In this document: positions 47,223-57,560 of the stretch, piece by piece
How the letters are laid out: every line of letters starts with the position of its first letter
How positions within the stretch are numbered: the stretch's first letter is position 1
From: Enterococcus sp. HY326
GTDB taxonomy: Bacteria > Bacillota > Bacilli > Lactobacillales > Enterococcaceae
Direction of reading: 5' to 3'
DNA: 64,000 bases
Assembly (NCBI RefSeq): GCF_026157065.1
Contig: NZ_JANLGQ010000004.1
Coordinates: 372,001-436,000, forward strand
Made by a program: the position numbers and the translations under genes
The notes under the pieces: generated by a model
What the model was told of the DNA's origin: nothing
The model's database searches: none
What the model saw: only the letters and a program-made list of their open reading frames with translations

Positions 47223-47264
47223 GTCTCTAAGGAGTGATTTCAATAAAAAATTTGGAGGAAACAA

Positions 47265-49943
47265 TTGAAAAAAACAGCTTATCAAGAGGAAATAACAAAT
47301 TTATATGAGACATTAGCGACGAATCCCACTGGCTTAACCAATCAAGAGGCGGTAGAACGGCTCGCCAAAGATGGCTTGAACCAACTACCGGAAGCGCCGA
47401 AAAAATCGGTTATCAAGTTATTTTTAGAAACCTTTAAAGATGCGATGGTGATTGTTTTACTGATTGTTTCCTTCGTGCAGGTCTTGATGGGCGCCCATAT
47501 AGAAGCGATTGTTATCTTCGCTGTCTTAATGCTGAACTCTTTAGTCAGTGTCATTCAAGCAAAAAAAGCGGAAGGATCACTGGAGGCTCTGAAAAAACTT
47601 TCGGCGCCTGTGGCCAGCGTGATGCGGGAGGGTAAAGAAGAACAAGTTCCCGCCAATAAAATTGTTGTCGGTGACATTGTTAATCTAGAGGCCGGTGATT
47701 ATATTCCGGCGGACGGCCGTTTGATTGAGGAAAACAGTTTAAAAGTCGACGAAGGGATGTTGACAGGTGAATCCGTACCTGCTGAAAAAATGGTGGGTAC
47801 TTTAGCTAATAAAGTTGCTATCGGCGATCAAGATAATATGGTTTTCAGTGGTACGATTATCACAAATGGTCGAGGAAAATTTTTAGTAACGGCGACTGCT
47901 GGGGCCACTGAGATCGGTCAAGTAGCAGCCCTATTGGAAAATACTACGGAAAGTAAGACGCCTTTACAACGAGGCTTAGATCGTTTCAGTAAAAAATTAA
48001 GTATTTGGATTTTGGTTTTATCGCTGACAATTTTAGGAATTCAACTAGCTCGGTTATTTTTGGGCGATAGCGGAGCAGTTGCCACAGAAGATATTGTCAA
48101 TGCTTTTATGTTCGCGGTGGCGGTGGCAGTAGCCGCCATTCCCGAGGCGTTACAATCGATTGTTACCATTGTCTTGTCTTTGGGCACAAAGAAGATGGCC
48201 AAGGAAAATGCAATTATCCGCAAGCTGGCAGCCGTAGAAACATTAGGTTCCACGAGTATTATTGCCACGGATAAAACCGGAACCTTAACCCAAAATAAAA
48301 TGACAGTGGTCGATTTTTATTTACCCGTTGGCAAAACTGGTGAATTCACCATGGATGCGCAAAACTGGACAGTCGATGAAGAACGATTATTGCAAATTTC
48401 TACTTTGACCAATGATGCCATTATTACCGAGGCCGGCCAAAAATTAGGCGACCCAACAGAGACTGCCCTAGTAGATTTTAGTCAGCAGCTAGCATTGCCA
48501 ACTGCTGAGTTGCGAAAAAAATATCCCCGCAAAGGTGAATTACCCTTTGATTCTGCAAGGAAATTAATGTCGACGCTCCATCAGATTGACGGTCAGGATT
48601 TACTTTTAGTCAAGGGGGGACCAGATATTGTTTTTGGTCGCTCAAGTAAAATTTTATTGAACGGTCAGGTGCAACCTTTAACTGCTGATTTGCAAAAACA
48701 ATTACAGCAGCAAAACGAAAAATTTTCTAAACGAGCATTGCGGGTGTTAGCCTTCGCCTATAAGCCAATTGCTCATACCGAAATCACCTTAGAAGATGAA
48801 AATGAATTGATTTTGGTGGGGCTGCTGGCGATGATTGATCCACCACGAAAAGAAGTCTATCAAGCAGTCAAAGACGCCAAGTCTGCTGGTTTGAAAACAA
48901 TTATGATTACCGGCGATCACAAGACGACAGCTGTGGCAATTGCTAAAGAAATCGGCATTTTCTCAGAAAATGACACTGCCTTAACGGGGACGGAATTAGA
49001 TGAGTTATCTGAGGATGCTTTGATGGAAATTTTAGATACAGTGACTGTTTATGGTCGGGTGTCACCAGAAAATAAAATTCGAATTATCAAAGCGTGGCAG
49101 TCTAAAGGAAATATTTCGGCGATGACCGGTGACGGTGTCAATGATGCACCGGCTTTAAAGCAGGCGGACATTGGTATTGCCATGGGAACTGGAACAGATG
49201 TAGCAAAAGATGCAGCCGCCATGGTTTTAGCGGATGATAATTTTGCCTCCATTATTAAAGCGGTCAAAGTCGGGCGTAATGTTTTTGACAATTTGAAAAA
49301 GGCGATTGCGTATCTGTTTGCCGGTAATTTAGGGGCAATTATTGCCATTCTCTTTGCCTTAATTATGGATTGGAGTAATCCTTTTACAGCTATTCAGTTG
49401 CTTTTTATCAACTTAATTAATGATTCTCTGCCGGCGATTGCATTAGGAACGGAAAAAGCGGAGCCGGATGTTATGCAGCGGGCACCCAGAGATCCTAATG
49501 CCGGCATTTTAAGCGGCAAGACTTTTGTCTCAGTGGCCTATCGAGGAATTTTAATTGGATTGGCTGTGATTATTGCTCAATATATTGGAATGCAATATTC
49601 TGAAGGGGTTGGTGTGGCGATGGCCTTTTCAACGCTAATCTGGAGCCGGACTTTCCAAACTTTAGCGGCCCGTTCCAATATTCAAACGTCTTGGCAGGTT
49701 GGCTTCTTAACCAATAAAATGGTCGTGTTGGCGATGAGCCTCTGTGCTGTTTTATATAGCGTAACTTTATTGCCGGGAATTCGGGAAGTATTTGATATTC
49801 CGACAGATTTCAGTTTGCTACAGGTTGGTTTTTGTATTGCATTAGCAGTTGTTGCCACCTTTTCAATGGAGATTACCAAACTGGTGTTGGGCTATCTTAA
49901 CCGCCGTCAAGAAGCAGGCGTCAAGAAATATTCAAAAGCTTAA
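47265..49943 (+). CDS. P-type Ca2+/Mn2+ exporting ATPase (P2A type)
   Basis: Cation pump of 892 aa with ten predicted helices. TGES near residue 167 (actuator), DKTGTLTQNKM near 336 (phosphorylated Asp), KGGPDIV in the nucleotide domain and GDGVNDAPALKQADIGIAMG near 622 are all present. Helix 4 reads AAIPEALQ, where SERCA-type pumps have PEGL; helix 6 has NLINDSLPA, keeping the Asn and Asp of ion site II; helix 5 has AGNLGAI with Ala in place of the site-I Glu. That points to a one-ion pump like SPCA or Listeria LMCA1, which can carry Mn2+. The start is TTG 47265 with GGAGG six bases before. The Mn riboswitch upstream supports manganese export. Confidence 0.88.
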   Translation: MKKTAYQEEITNLYETLATNPTGLTNQEAVERLAKDGLNQLPEAPKKSVIKLFLETFKDAMVIVLLIVSFVQVLMGAHIEAIVIFAVLMLNSLVSVIQAKKAEGSLEALKKLSAPVASVMREGKEEQVPANKIVVGDIVNLEAGDYIPADGRLIEENSLKVDEGMLTGESVPAEKMVGTLANKVAIGDQDNMVFSGTIITNGRGKFLVTATAGATEIGQVAALLENTTESKTPLQRGLDRFSKKLSIWILVLSLTILGIQLARLFLGDSGAVATEDIVNAFMFAVAVAVAAIPEALQSIVTIVLSLGTKKMAKENAIIRKLAAVETLGSTSIIATDKTGTLTQNKMTVVDFYLPVGKTGEFTMDAQNWTVDEERLLQISTLTNDAIITEAGQKLGDPTETALVDFSQQLALPTAELRKKYPRKGELPFDSARKLMSTLHQIDGQDLLLVKGGPDIVFGRSSKILLNGQVQPLTADLQKQLQQQNEKFSKRALRVLAFAYKPIAHTEITLEDENELILVGLLAMIDPPRKEVYQAVKDAKSAGLKTIMITGDHKTTAVAIAKEIGIFSENDTALTGTELDELSEDALMEILDTVTVYGRVSPENKIRIIKAWQSKGNISAMTGDGVNDAPALKQADIGIAMGTGTDVAKDAAAMVLADDNFASIIKAVKVGRNVFDNLKKAIAYLFAGNLGAIIAILFALIMDWSNPFTAIQLLFINLINDSLPAIALGTEKAEPDVMQRAPRDPNAGILSGKTFVSVAYRGILIGLAVIIAQYIGMQYSEGVGVAMAFSTLIWSRTFQTLAARSNIQTSWQVGFLTNKMVVLAMSLCAVLYSVTLLPGIREVFDIPTDFSLLQVGFCIALAVVATFSMEITKLVLGYLNRRQEAGVKKYSKA

Positions 49944-49986
49944 CAGACTGCAAAGTAAAACTATCGTATAAATTGTTTTATAAAAG

Positions 49987-50023
49987 AAGCGCCCGAGGAC
50001 CGACAGGACCTCAGGCGCTTTTT
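49987..50023. terminator. Terminator between the ATPase gene and glnQ
   Basis: AAGCGCC and GAGG (49987-49998) pair with CCTC and GGCGCTT (50009-50020), with one mismatch in between, followed by TTT. It lies between convergent genes. Confidence 0.85.
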
Positions 50024-50074
50024 ACTGTTATTGTTCGGGTGCTTAACTTTTCTGTAAAAGCTCGCCCTTATAAA

Positions 50075-50812
50075 TTAAATATTTAAAACTTTATCCAAGA
50101 AATCTTTGGTCCGTTCGTTTTGCGGATTTTCAAAGATTTGTTGCGGAGTACCATCTTCTAAAAAGTTGCCGCCATCGATAAACATTACGCGATTCGCCAC
50201 CTCTTTGGCGAAGCCCATTTCATGGGTAACAATCACCATAGTCATTCCTTGCTTGGCTAGTTTCTTCATAACATTTAAAACATCACCGACCATTTCCGGA
50301 TCTAGTGCTGAGGTCGGTTCATCGAAGAGCATAATGTCCGGCTTCATGGCTAAGGCCCGGGCAATTGCCACCCGTTGTTTTTGACCACCGGATAAGCTGT
50401 CAGGATACACGTCTTTTTTATCAGATAAGCCGACTGTTTCCAATAATTTTAAGGCCCGTTTTTCTGCCTCAGCTTTGGTTTCTTTTTTGACATCGGTTGG
50501 CGCTAAAATAATATTTTGCAGCACCGTCAAATGAGGGAACAAATTAAAATGCTGAAAAACCATACCGATATGCTGGCGGACTAAATTGATATTGGTATCT
50601 TTAGCCAACAGATGGGTGCCGTCAATCACGATATCACCGCTAGTTGCTTCTTCAAGACGGTTCAAACAACGAAGAAAGGTACTTTTTCCTGAGCCTGAGG
50701 GACCGATGACGCAGACCACGTCACCGTCTTCAATCGCAACGTTGATATCATTGAGAACGGTATTTTCACCGTATTTTTTAATTAAATTACTTACTAGAAT
50801 TTTTTCTGCCAT
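50075..50812 (-). CDS. glnQ: Polar amino-acid ABC transporter ATP-binding protein
   Basis: ATPase of 245 aa for glutamine/arginine-type uptake. Walker [10 protein letters not shown] near residue 37, Q-loop [18 protein letters not shown], signature LSGGQKQR near 137, Walker [18 protein letters not shown] and LVTHEMGFA-like [21 protein letters not shown] precedes the ATG. It lies three bases after the substrate-binding/permease gene and forms a two-gene operon with it on the minus strand. The exact amino acid is not determined; glnQ is a family-level symbol. Confidence 0.9.
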   Translation of the reverse strand: MAEKILVSNLIKKYGENTVLNDINVAIEDGDVVCVIGPSGSGKSTFLRCLNRLEEATSGDIVIDGTHLLAKDTNINLVRQHIGMVFQHFNLFPHLTVLQNIILAPTDVKKETKAEAEKRALKLLETVGLSDKKDVYPDSLSGGQKQRVAIARALAMKPDIMLFDEPTSALDPEMVGDVLNVMKKLAKQGMTMVIVTHEMGFAKEVANRVMFIDGGNFLEDGTPQQIFENPQNERTKDFLDKVLNI

Positions 50813-50815
50813 TGT

Positions 50816-52258
50816 TTACACCTTCTTTTCTAGACGTTTTGCCAATTTGGTTAAGGCGGTAATCACAATCAGGTACATCACAGCGATGATAAAGTAAACT
50901 GGACCACCTTGACCGTTACGGGCCACGATAATTTTACCAGTTTGTAGCAACTCGATGACACCGATAACAGAAATAATCGTCGTATCTTTTAGCGAGATAA
51001 CAAACTGATTGACGAAGGAAGGAATCATAATCCGAATCGCCTGCGGTAAAATAATTTTTTGCATGGTTCGCGTATAAGGTAAACCTAGACTGCGGGAGGC
51101 CTCCATTTGACCAATCGGTACCGCATTAATTCCGCCCCGAACAATTTCCGCTATATAAGCACTGGCGTTTAAAGTCAGGGTGATGATGCCAGCGATAAAA
51201 TCTGGAATGGTGAATGGCAGGCCGAAGAAAATAAAGTAAGCCAAGACCATCATTGGAATACCACGAATAATATCAACATAGACACCAGCAAACATTCTTA
51301 AAGGTTTAACCGGCGAAACACTGAACAAGCCGATAATAATGCCGACAATCATCGCTAAGGCGAAGGAAACAATTGCTAACCAAATTGTTTGCCCCAGGCC
51401 TTTTAAAAGGGCCGGATAGTTATTTTGAATTAATCCCCATAAAGTTGACTCATCTGCCGTGGTACCTGAGGTTGCAACATTTACTTCGCCATCTTCACCA
51501 GTTGAGATATAGTTAGCGACAATTTCATCGTATTCTCCGTTGGCTTTTAATTTTGCTAAGCCTTCATTGAACATCGTCAGCAACTCTTGGTTTTCGCCTT
51601 TTTTAACGGCGAAAGCATAGGAATTACTTTCTTGACGATCGCCAACAAGTTTAAAATCTTGGCCGTTTGCAATAGCGTAGCCTAAAACTGGATAATCATC
51701 AAAAATTGCCTGTAGGGTGCCATTGTTGATTGCCCCGTATAAAGCATCAGAGGCATCGTACAGCTTGATTGAATAGCCATATTCATCGGCATTATTTTCC
51801 AAGAAAGTTGCGCTCTGGGTTCCAATTTTAGCACCGACGACTTTTCCATCTAAATCTTCGTAATCGGAAATTTCGTCATCATCCCCTAAAACGGCCATTT
51901 GAATACCACTGTCAAAATATGTATCGGAAAAATCAAAAACCTGCTGGCGTTCTTCGGTAACGCTCATGCCAGCGATCATACCGTCCAGCTGACCAGCTTG
52001 CACACCTTGAACAGAAGGATCAAAGCCCATCGGTCTTAAGTCATAAGTGAAATCTTCTTCTTCGGCGATGGCTGCCAGTAGCTCAATATCAATACCGACA
52101 TAATCCCCTGAGTCATTTTGAAATTCAAAGGGTGGGAAAGTGATATCAGTTCCAATTTGATAATGATTGCTGGCAGCTTTAGCTGTTGTCCCGCCAAAGA
52201 AAGCCCCCAACGCCAACAACAACATAACGAAACTCAATAAATATTTTTTTCTTTTCAT
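50816..52258 (-). CDS. glnP: Fused substrate-binding protein/permease for polar amino acids
   Basis: Protein of 480 aa combining a signal peptide (residues ~1-28), one periplasmic-type binding domain (about 30-255, with YVGIDIELLAAIAEEEDF and GVQAGQLDGMIAGMSVTEER) and an HisM/GlnP permease (about 275-480, with GYRG-like loop SLGLPYTRTMQKIILPQAIRIMIP). Lactococcal GlnP has two binding domains in tandem; here there is one. Upstream on the minus strand TATAAT lies near 52290, and an AT-rich near-palindrome occurs at 52333-52355. Ligand likely Gln, Glu, Asn or Arg. Confidence 0.9.
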   Translation of the reverse strand: MKRKKYLLSFVMLLLALGAFFGGTTAKAASNHYQIGTDITFPPFEFQNDSGDYVGIDIELLAAIAEEEDFTYDLRPMGFDPSVQGVQAGQLDGMIAGMSVTEERQQVFDFSDTYFDSGIQMAVLGDDDEISDYEDLDGKVVGAKIGTQSATFLENNADEYGYSIKLYDASDALYGAINNGTLQAIFDDYPVLGYAIANGQDFKLVGDRQESNSYAFAVKKGENQELLTMFNEGLAKLKANGEYDEIVANYISTGEDGEVNVATSGTTADESTLWGLIQNNYPALLKGLGQTIWLAIVSFALAMIVGIIIGLFSVSPVKPLRMFAGVYVDIIRGIPMMVLAYFIFFGLPFTIPDFIAGIITLTLNASAYIAEIVRGGINAVPIGQMEASRSLGLPYTRTMQKIILPQAIRIMIPSFVNQFVISLKDTTIISVIGVIELLQTGKIIVARNGQGGPVYFIIAVMYLIVITALTKLAKRLEKKV

Positions 52259-52402
52259 GTCTAACCTCCAAAATTTCTACATCTGAAAAATTATATGCTA
52301 TTTTTAACAAAAAAAAAAGTCGCTGGTCCCAGAAAATTTTCAAACTTGAAATTTTTTCGTAAGACTGGGGGATTTTTCTTAAAAATCATAGCTTAAAAAT
52401 GG

Positions 52403-52416
52403 CGAAAGTATGTTCG
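52403..52416 (+). promoter_or_regulatory. LexA (SOS) box upstream of uvrB
   Basis: CGAAAGTATGTTCG differs from the Gram-positive LexA/DinR consensus CGAACRNRYGTTCG in one position. A -10 TATACT lies at 52423-52428, seven bases downstream, so LexA binding would cover the promoter. Confidence 0.8.
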
Positions 52417-52466
52417 CTATGATATACTATTTCCAGTGAAAATTTCTATTTTGAGGAGGCAGAAAA

Positions 52467-54461
52467 ATGTTGGAGCGAGATACCTCCCGTCAGTTTAATT
52501 TGGTGTCAAAATATCAACCGGCTGGCGATCAGCCTGAAGCAATCAGCCAATTAACTGAAGGCATTATTAATGGAAAGAAAGCCCAAGTTCTTTTAGGGGC
52601 GACTGGGACCGGCAAGACCTATACAATTTCGAATTTAATCAAGGAAACCAATAAACCCACTCTAATTATCGCCCACAATAAAACTTTGGCGGGCCAATTA
52701 TACGGCGAGTTTAAAGAATTTTTCCCTGACAATGCCGTGGAATATTTTGTCAGCTACTACGATTATTATCAACCGGAAGCCTATGTGCCCTCCAGTGACA
52801 CTTATATTGAAAAAGATGCCAGCATCAATGATGAAATTGATAAGCTGCGGCATTCGGCCACCAGCTCTTTACTGGAAAGAAATGATGTGATTGTTGTTGC
52901 GTCAGTTTCTTGTATTTTTGGTTTGGGTTCACCGATTGAATATAGCCAACAGGTTGTTTCCTTAAGAGTTGGGATGGATCTGGAACGCAATCAGCTTTTG
53001 ACGAACTTAGTGGATATTCAATTTGAACGCAACGATATTGATTTTCAGCGGGGTCGTTTTCGAGTTAGAGGAGATGTTGTGGAAATTTTCCCAGCATCAA
53101 GAGATGAACGGGCACTACGGATTGAATTTTTCGGTGATGAGATTGAACGGATTCGCGAAGTCGATGCATTAACCGGCGAAATTTTAGCCGATACAGAACA
53201 CGTGGCAATCTTCCCGGCAACTCACTTCGTTACCAATGAAGAACACATGCAGGTAGCAGTCAATCAAATTAAAGATGAATTGGCGGACCGCTTAGCGATT
53301 TTACGGAGTGAAAATAAGTTATTAGAAGCCCAACGCTTAGAACAACGAACCAATTATGATATCGAAATGATGTTGGAGATGGGCTACACTTCGGGAATTG
53401 AAAATTATTCCCGCCATATGGACGGTCGTAAAGAAGGCGAACCGCCTTATACTTTAATCGACTTCTTCCCGGATGATTTTCTCATCGTGATTGACGAGTC
53501 CCACGTGACGATGCCGCAGATTCGGGGTATGTACAACGGCGACCGGGCCCGCAAACAAATGTTAGTGGACTACGGCTTCCGTTTACCTTCAGCTTTAGAT
53601 AATCGGCCGTTACGTTTAGAGGAATTTGAAGAACACGTTAATCAAATCGTTTATGTTTCGGCGACACCGGGTCCTTATGAAGCGGAACAAACCGATACAG
53701 TAATCCAGCAAATTATTCGCCCGACCGGCTTATTAGATCCTGTAATTGAAGTGCGGCCGATTATGGGGCAAATTGATGACCTCGTGGGTGAAATCAATGA
53801 ACGAGTTGAGAAAAACGAACGGGTCTTTGTCACGACACTGACGAAAAAAATGTCGGAGGATTTAACCGACTACTTTAAAGAAATGGGTATTAAGGTAAAA
53901 TATCTTCACAGTGATATTAAAACGTTGGAACGAACGGAAATCATTCGTGATTTGCGCTTAGGTGAATTTGATGTGCTGGTGGGAATCAACTTACTAAGAG
54001 AAGGTCTGGATGTCCCAGAGGTCTCCTTGGTTGCCATTTTGGATGCGGATAAGGAAGGCTTCCTGCGGAGTGAGCGGTCATTGGTGCAAACGATTGGCCG
54101 GGCTGCCCGTAACTCTGAAGGTAAAGTGATTATGTACGCCGATAAGATGACGGATTCCATGCAGCGGGCGATTGATGAAACGGCCCGCCGTCGCAGTATT
54201 CAAGAGGCTTATAATGTCGAGCACGGAATTGAGCCAAAAACAATTATTAAAGAAATTCGTGATTTAATTGCCATCACGAAGGTCGCTGAAGAGGTGACGG
54301 GTTATGATACGTCAGTTTCTCTAGCAGATATGAATAAAGAAGAACGGGAAATGTTCTTATTGAAACTTGAAAAAGAAATGAAGGATGCTGCTAAGGCCCT
54401 TGATTTTGAAACAGCCGCCAATCTGCGGGATACGATTCTGGAGATTAAAGCTGACGAATAA
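52467..54461 (+). CDS. uvrB: Excinuclease ABC subunit UvrB
   Basis: DNA-damage recognition helicase of nucleotide excision repair, 664 aa. Walker [11 protein letters not shown] near residue 43, the beta-hairpin segment [21 protein letters not shown] near 93-115, Walker B-type DESH near 343, QTIGRAARN near 543, and the C-terminal UVR motif [19 protein letters not shown] that binds UvrC. GAGGAGG precedes ATG 52467. It is LexA-controlled. A hairpin separates it from uvrA. Confidence 0.97.
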   Translation: MLERDTSRQFNLVSKYQPAGDQPEAISQLTEGIINGKKAQVLLGATGTGKTYTISNLIKETNKPTLIIAHNKTLAGQLYGEFKEFFPDNAVEYFVSYYDYYQPEAYVPSSDTYIEKDASINDEIDKLRHSATSSLLERNDVIVVASVSCIFGLGSPIEYSQQVVSLRVGMDLERNQLLTNLVDIQFERNDIDFQRGRFRVRGDVVEIFPASRDERALRIEFFGDEIERIREVDALTGEILADTEHVAIFPATHFVTNEEHMQVAVNQIKDELADRLAILRSENKLLEAQRLEQRTNYDIEMMLEMGYTSGIENYSRHMDGRKEGEPPYTLIDFFPDDFLIVIDESHVTMPQIRGMYNGDRARKQMLVDYGFRLPSALDNRPLRLEEFEEHVNQIVYVSATPGPYEAEQTDTVIQQIIRPTGLLDPVIEVRPIMGQIDDLVGEINERVEKNERVFVTTLTKKMSEDLTDYFKEMGIKVKYLHSDIKTLERTEIIRDLRLGEFDVLVGINLLREGLDVPEVSLVAILDADKEGFLRSERSLVQTIGRAARNSEGKVIMYADKMTDSMQRAIDETARRRSIQEAYNVEHGIEPKTIIKEIRDLIAITKVAEEVTGYDTSVSLADMNKEEREMFLLKLEKEMKDAAKALDFETAANLRDTILEIKADE

Positions 54462-54471
54462 ATACGCACCG

Positions 54472-54520
54472 CCGACATAGGAAGAAATGTTGCGCTTGCT
54501 TCCTGTGTCGGATCGTTTTT
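54472..54520 (+). terminator. Terminator between uvrB and uvrA
   Basis: CCGACATAGGAAG (54472-54484) pairs with CTTCCTGTGTCGG (54499-54511), with one G-T pair. A short spacer and TTTTT follow. Confidence 0.85.
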
Positions 54521-54577
54521 GCGTGTCAAACAGTCGCAACTAGTTAAGTTCAGAAATTAAAATTTTTTTCTGATGAG

Positions 54578-54586
54578 TGCTACAAT
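54578..54586 (+). promoter_or_regulatory. Extended -10 promoter of uvrA
   Basis: TGC-TACAAT at 54578-54586. No LexA box was found near it. Confidence 0.55.
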
Positions 54587-54632
54587 GATGAAGATGCTTT
54601 GCAGGAATTTTTGGAAATGGAGAAGTGATACC

Positions 54633-57458
54633 ATGGCAAATGATAAAATTGTCATCCACGGCGCCCGCGCCCATAATTTAAAAAATATCGACGTAACGAT
54701 TCCCCGAGATAAATTGGTGGTGGTCACCGGTCTTTCTGGTTCAGGGAAGAGTTCCTTAGCCTTTGACACCCTTTATGCTGAGGGGCAACGCCGCTATGTC
54801 GAAAGTCTGTCATCTTACGCACGGCAGTTTTTAGGTCAGATGGATAAACCGGATGTCGACAGCATTGATGGCTTGAGTCCTTCAATTTCGATTGACCAAA
54901 AAACCACCAGCAAGAATCCTCGTTCAACGGTCGGCACGGTCACAGAAATTAATGACTACCTGCGGCTCTTATATGCTCGAATTGGTCATCCCATTTGCCC
55001 TAATGATGGGACGGAAATCACCAGCCAATCAGTTGAACAGATGGTTGATCAAGTGTTAGAACTGCCAGAACGGTCACGGATTCAAATTTTGGCGCCAGTG
55101 GTTCATGGAAAAAAAGGCCAGCATAAAAAAGTTTTCGAAATGATTCAAAGAGAAGGCTATGTGCGGGTTCGCGTTAACGGCGAAAATTACGATGTTAGTG
55201 AAGTTCCCGATTTAGAAAAAAATAAAAAACACAATATTGAAATCGTGATTGACCGGATTGTCATCAAAGAAGGGATTCGTTCCCGCCTGTTTGATTCCTT
55301 TGAAGCAGCATTGCGCTTAGCAGATGGCTATGCAGTGGTGGATGTGATTGGCGAAAAAGAAATTCTCTTCAGCGAACATTATTCTTGTCCTTACTGTGGC
55401 TTTACGGTTGGCGAATTGGAGCCCCGTTTGTTTTCATTTAATGCCCCGTTTGGAGCCTGCCCTGAATGTGACGGACTAGGCATGAAATTGGAAGTCGATA
55501 TTGACTTAGTGATTCCGGACCAAGACAAGACTTTGCGGGAGGGCGCCATTTTACCGTGGAACCCAATTAGCTCGCAGTATTATCCGGAAATGTTAGCCCA
55601 AGCAGCAGAGGGCTTCGGGATTGATTTAGACATGCCTTACAAAGATTTACCGGAAGAACATCGGAATATTATTTTAAACGGCTCTGGTGATGACATGTTC
55701 CATTTCCATTATGAAAATGAGTTTGGCGGCGTGCGGGATGTGGAAATGCCTTTTGAAGGCATTTTGCGGAATATTTCCCGGCGCTATGAGCAAACTGCCA
55801 GTGATTTCACCCGCAATCAAATGCGGCTGTATATGACGGAATTAGCTTGTCAATCTTGTAAAGGCTATCGCTTAAATCCACAGGCGCTTTCGGTGAAGGT
55901 TAATCAAAAAAATATTGGTGAAATTAGCGAACTGTCGGTGACAAAAATTTTAGATTTTGCCCAAGGCTTAACCCTTAGTGAGCAAGAGGTGATGATTGCC
56001 AAACCGATTTTAAAGGAAGTCGACGATCGGCTGACCTTCTTAAAAAATGTCGGCTTGGATTATTTAACCTTAAGTCGGGCTGCTGGCACGTTATCCGGTG
56101 GGGAAGCGCAACGGATTCGTCTGGCGACGCAAATCGGTTCCAATTTATCCGGAGTGCTTTATATTTTAGATGAGCCTTCCATCGGCTTGCATCAGCGGGA
56201 TAACAATCGGCTGATTGATTCTCTAAAAAAAATGCGAGATTTAGGCAATACCTTAATTGTCGTCGAACACGATGAAGATACGATGATGGCAGCCGATTAT
56301 CTAATTGATGTCGGTCCCGGAGCTGGAGAACAAGGCGGCCAAATTGTCGCAGCGGGTACACCGGCAGAGGTTGCTAAAAATCATGAGTCTATCACTGGGC
56401 AATATTTATCTGGCGACAAAGAAATTGCCGTGCCGAAGAATCGCCGTAAAGGTAACGGCGGCAAAATCCGTATTACCGGTGCCGCTGAAAATAATTTGAA
56501 GAACTTAAGCGTGGATTTTCCGTTAGCAACATTTACGGCAGTGACCGGGGTTTCTGGTTCAGGCAAATCAACCTTAGTCAATCAAATTTTGAAAAAGGCT
56601 TTGGCGCAAAAAATCAATCGCAATACCAACAAACCCGGGAAGTACAAAACGATTTCCGGCTACGAAACTATTGAAAAAATTGTTGACATCGACCAAAGTC
56701 CGATTGGCCGCACACCTCGGAGTAATCCCGCCACTTATACCAGTGTCTTTGATGATATTCGGGATTTATTTGCTAAAACCAATGAGGCCAAGGTCCGGGG
56801 CTATAAAAAAGGACGCTTCTCCTTTAATGTCAAAGGCGGCCGCTGTGAAGCTTGTCGTGGCGATGGAATCATCAAAATTGAAATGCATTTTTTACCAGAT
56901 GTCTACGTACCTTGTGAAGTCTGCCATGGGAAACGTTATAATTCTGAAACGTTAGAAGTGCATTATAAAGGGAAGAATATTGCTGAAATTTTGGAAATGA
57001 CAGTTGAAGAGGCGGTCGAATTCTTTCAACATATTCCTAAAATTCACCGGAAGCTGCAAACCATTCTGGATGTTGGTCTAGGATATGTGACTTTGGGACA
57101 ACCAGCCACAACTTTATCTGGCGGGGAGGCCCAACGGATGAAATTGGCCAGTGAGCTGCACCGAATTTCAAACGGCAAGAACTTTTATATTCTAGATGAA
57201 CCAACCACCGGCTTGCATACCGACGATATTGCCCGCTTACTACAGGTTTTACAAAGATTAGTGGATGCCGGCAATACAGTCTTAGTGATTGAACACAATC
57301 TAGACGTTATCAAATCAGCCGATTACATCATTGACTTAGGTCCAGAAGGCGGCGATGGCGGCGGCACAATTTTAGCCACCGGCACTCCGGAAAAAATTGC
57401 GAAGTCTAAAGATAGTTATACTGGTTATTATTTGAAAAAGGTTATGGAAAAAAACTAA
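54633..57458 (+). CDS. uvrA: Excinuclease ABC subunit UvrA
   Basis: Damage sensor that loads UvrB on DNA; 941 aa from ATG 54633. Two ABC-type ATPase halves: Walker [13 protein letters not shown] near residue 31 and [12 protein letters not shown] near 640, signatures [14 protein letters not shown] and [14 protein letters not shown]. Zinc-binding modules CPYC...CPEC near 255-285 and CEACRGDG...CEVCHGKRY near 735-765. GGAGAAGTGA upstream of 54633 and a promoter at 54578 exclude the earlier ATG at 54573. It follows uvrB as in most Firmicutes. Confidence 0.97.
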   Translation: MANDKIVIHGARAHNLKNIDVTIPRDKLVVVTGLSGSGKSSLAFDTLYAEGQRRYVESLSSYARQFLGQMDKPDVDSIDGLSPSISIDQKTTSKNPRSTVGTVTEINDYLRLLYARIGHPICPNDGTEITSQSVEQMVDQVLELPERSRIQILAPVVHGKKGQHKKVFEMIQREGYVRVRVNGENYDVSEVPDLEKNKKHNIEIVIDRIVIKEGIRSRLFDSFEAALRLADGYAVVDVIGEKEILFSEHYSCPYCGFTVGELEPRLFSFNAPFGACPECDGLGMKLEVDIDLVIPDQDKTLREGAILPWNPISSQYYPEMLAQAAEGFGIDLDMPYKDLPEEHRNIILNGSGDDMFHFHYENEFGGVRDVEMPFEGILRNISRRYEQTASDFTRNQMRLYMTELACQSCKGYRLNPQALSVKVNQKNIGEISELSVTKILDFAQGLTLSEQEVMIAKPILKEVDDRLTFLKNVGLDYLTLSRAAGTLSGGEAQRIRLATQIGSNLSGVLYILDEPSIGLHQRDNNRLIDSLKKMRDLGNTLIVVEHDEDTMMAADYLIDVGPGAGEQGGQIVAAGTPAEVAKNHESITGQYLSGDKEIAVPKNRRKGNGGKIRITGAAENNLKNLSVDFPLATFTAVTGVSGSGKSTLVNQILKKALAQKINRNTNKPGKYKTISGYETIEKIVDIDQSPIGRTPRSNPATYTSVFDDIRDLFAKTNEAKVRGYKKGRFSFNVKGGRCEACRGDGIIKIEMHFLPDVYVPCEVCHGKRYNSETLEVHYKGKNIAEILEMTVEEAVEFFQHIPKIHRKLQTILDVGLGYVTLGQPATTLSGGEAQRMKLASELHRISNGKNFYILDEPTTGLHTDDIARLLQVLQRLVDAGNTVLVIEHNLDVIKSADYIIDLGPEGGDGGGTILATGTPEKIAKSKDSYTGYYLKKVMEKN

Positions 57459-57476
57459 TGTAAGAAAATAAAAATG

Positions 57477-57560
57477 CTACCCGAATTACCATACTTTTCA
57501 TCAGTATTCGCTAATCTCTTAGCGAAAGCTGATGAAGTAAATCTGGTAATTCGGGTAGTT
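57477..57560. terminator. Long bulged hairpin between uvrA and the Mga-like gene
   Basis: CTACCCGAATTACCA (57477-57491) and its perfect inverse complement (57544-57558) enclose TTCATCAG/CTGATGAA (57497-57504 and 57529-57536) and ATTCGCTAA/TTAGCGAA (57506-57514 and 57519-57526). T runs follow on the plus side and A runs precede it. It serves converging genes. Confidence 0.85.

Noticed and set aside
52259-52400. CodY box or T-box leader before the amino-acid transporter
   Set aside because: AATTTTCTG matches only part of the CodY consensus, the near-palindrome at 52333-52355 is simple AT-rich sequence, and no T-box core AGGGTGG-type motif is present.
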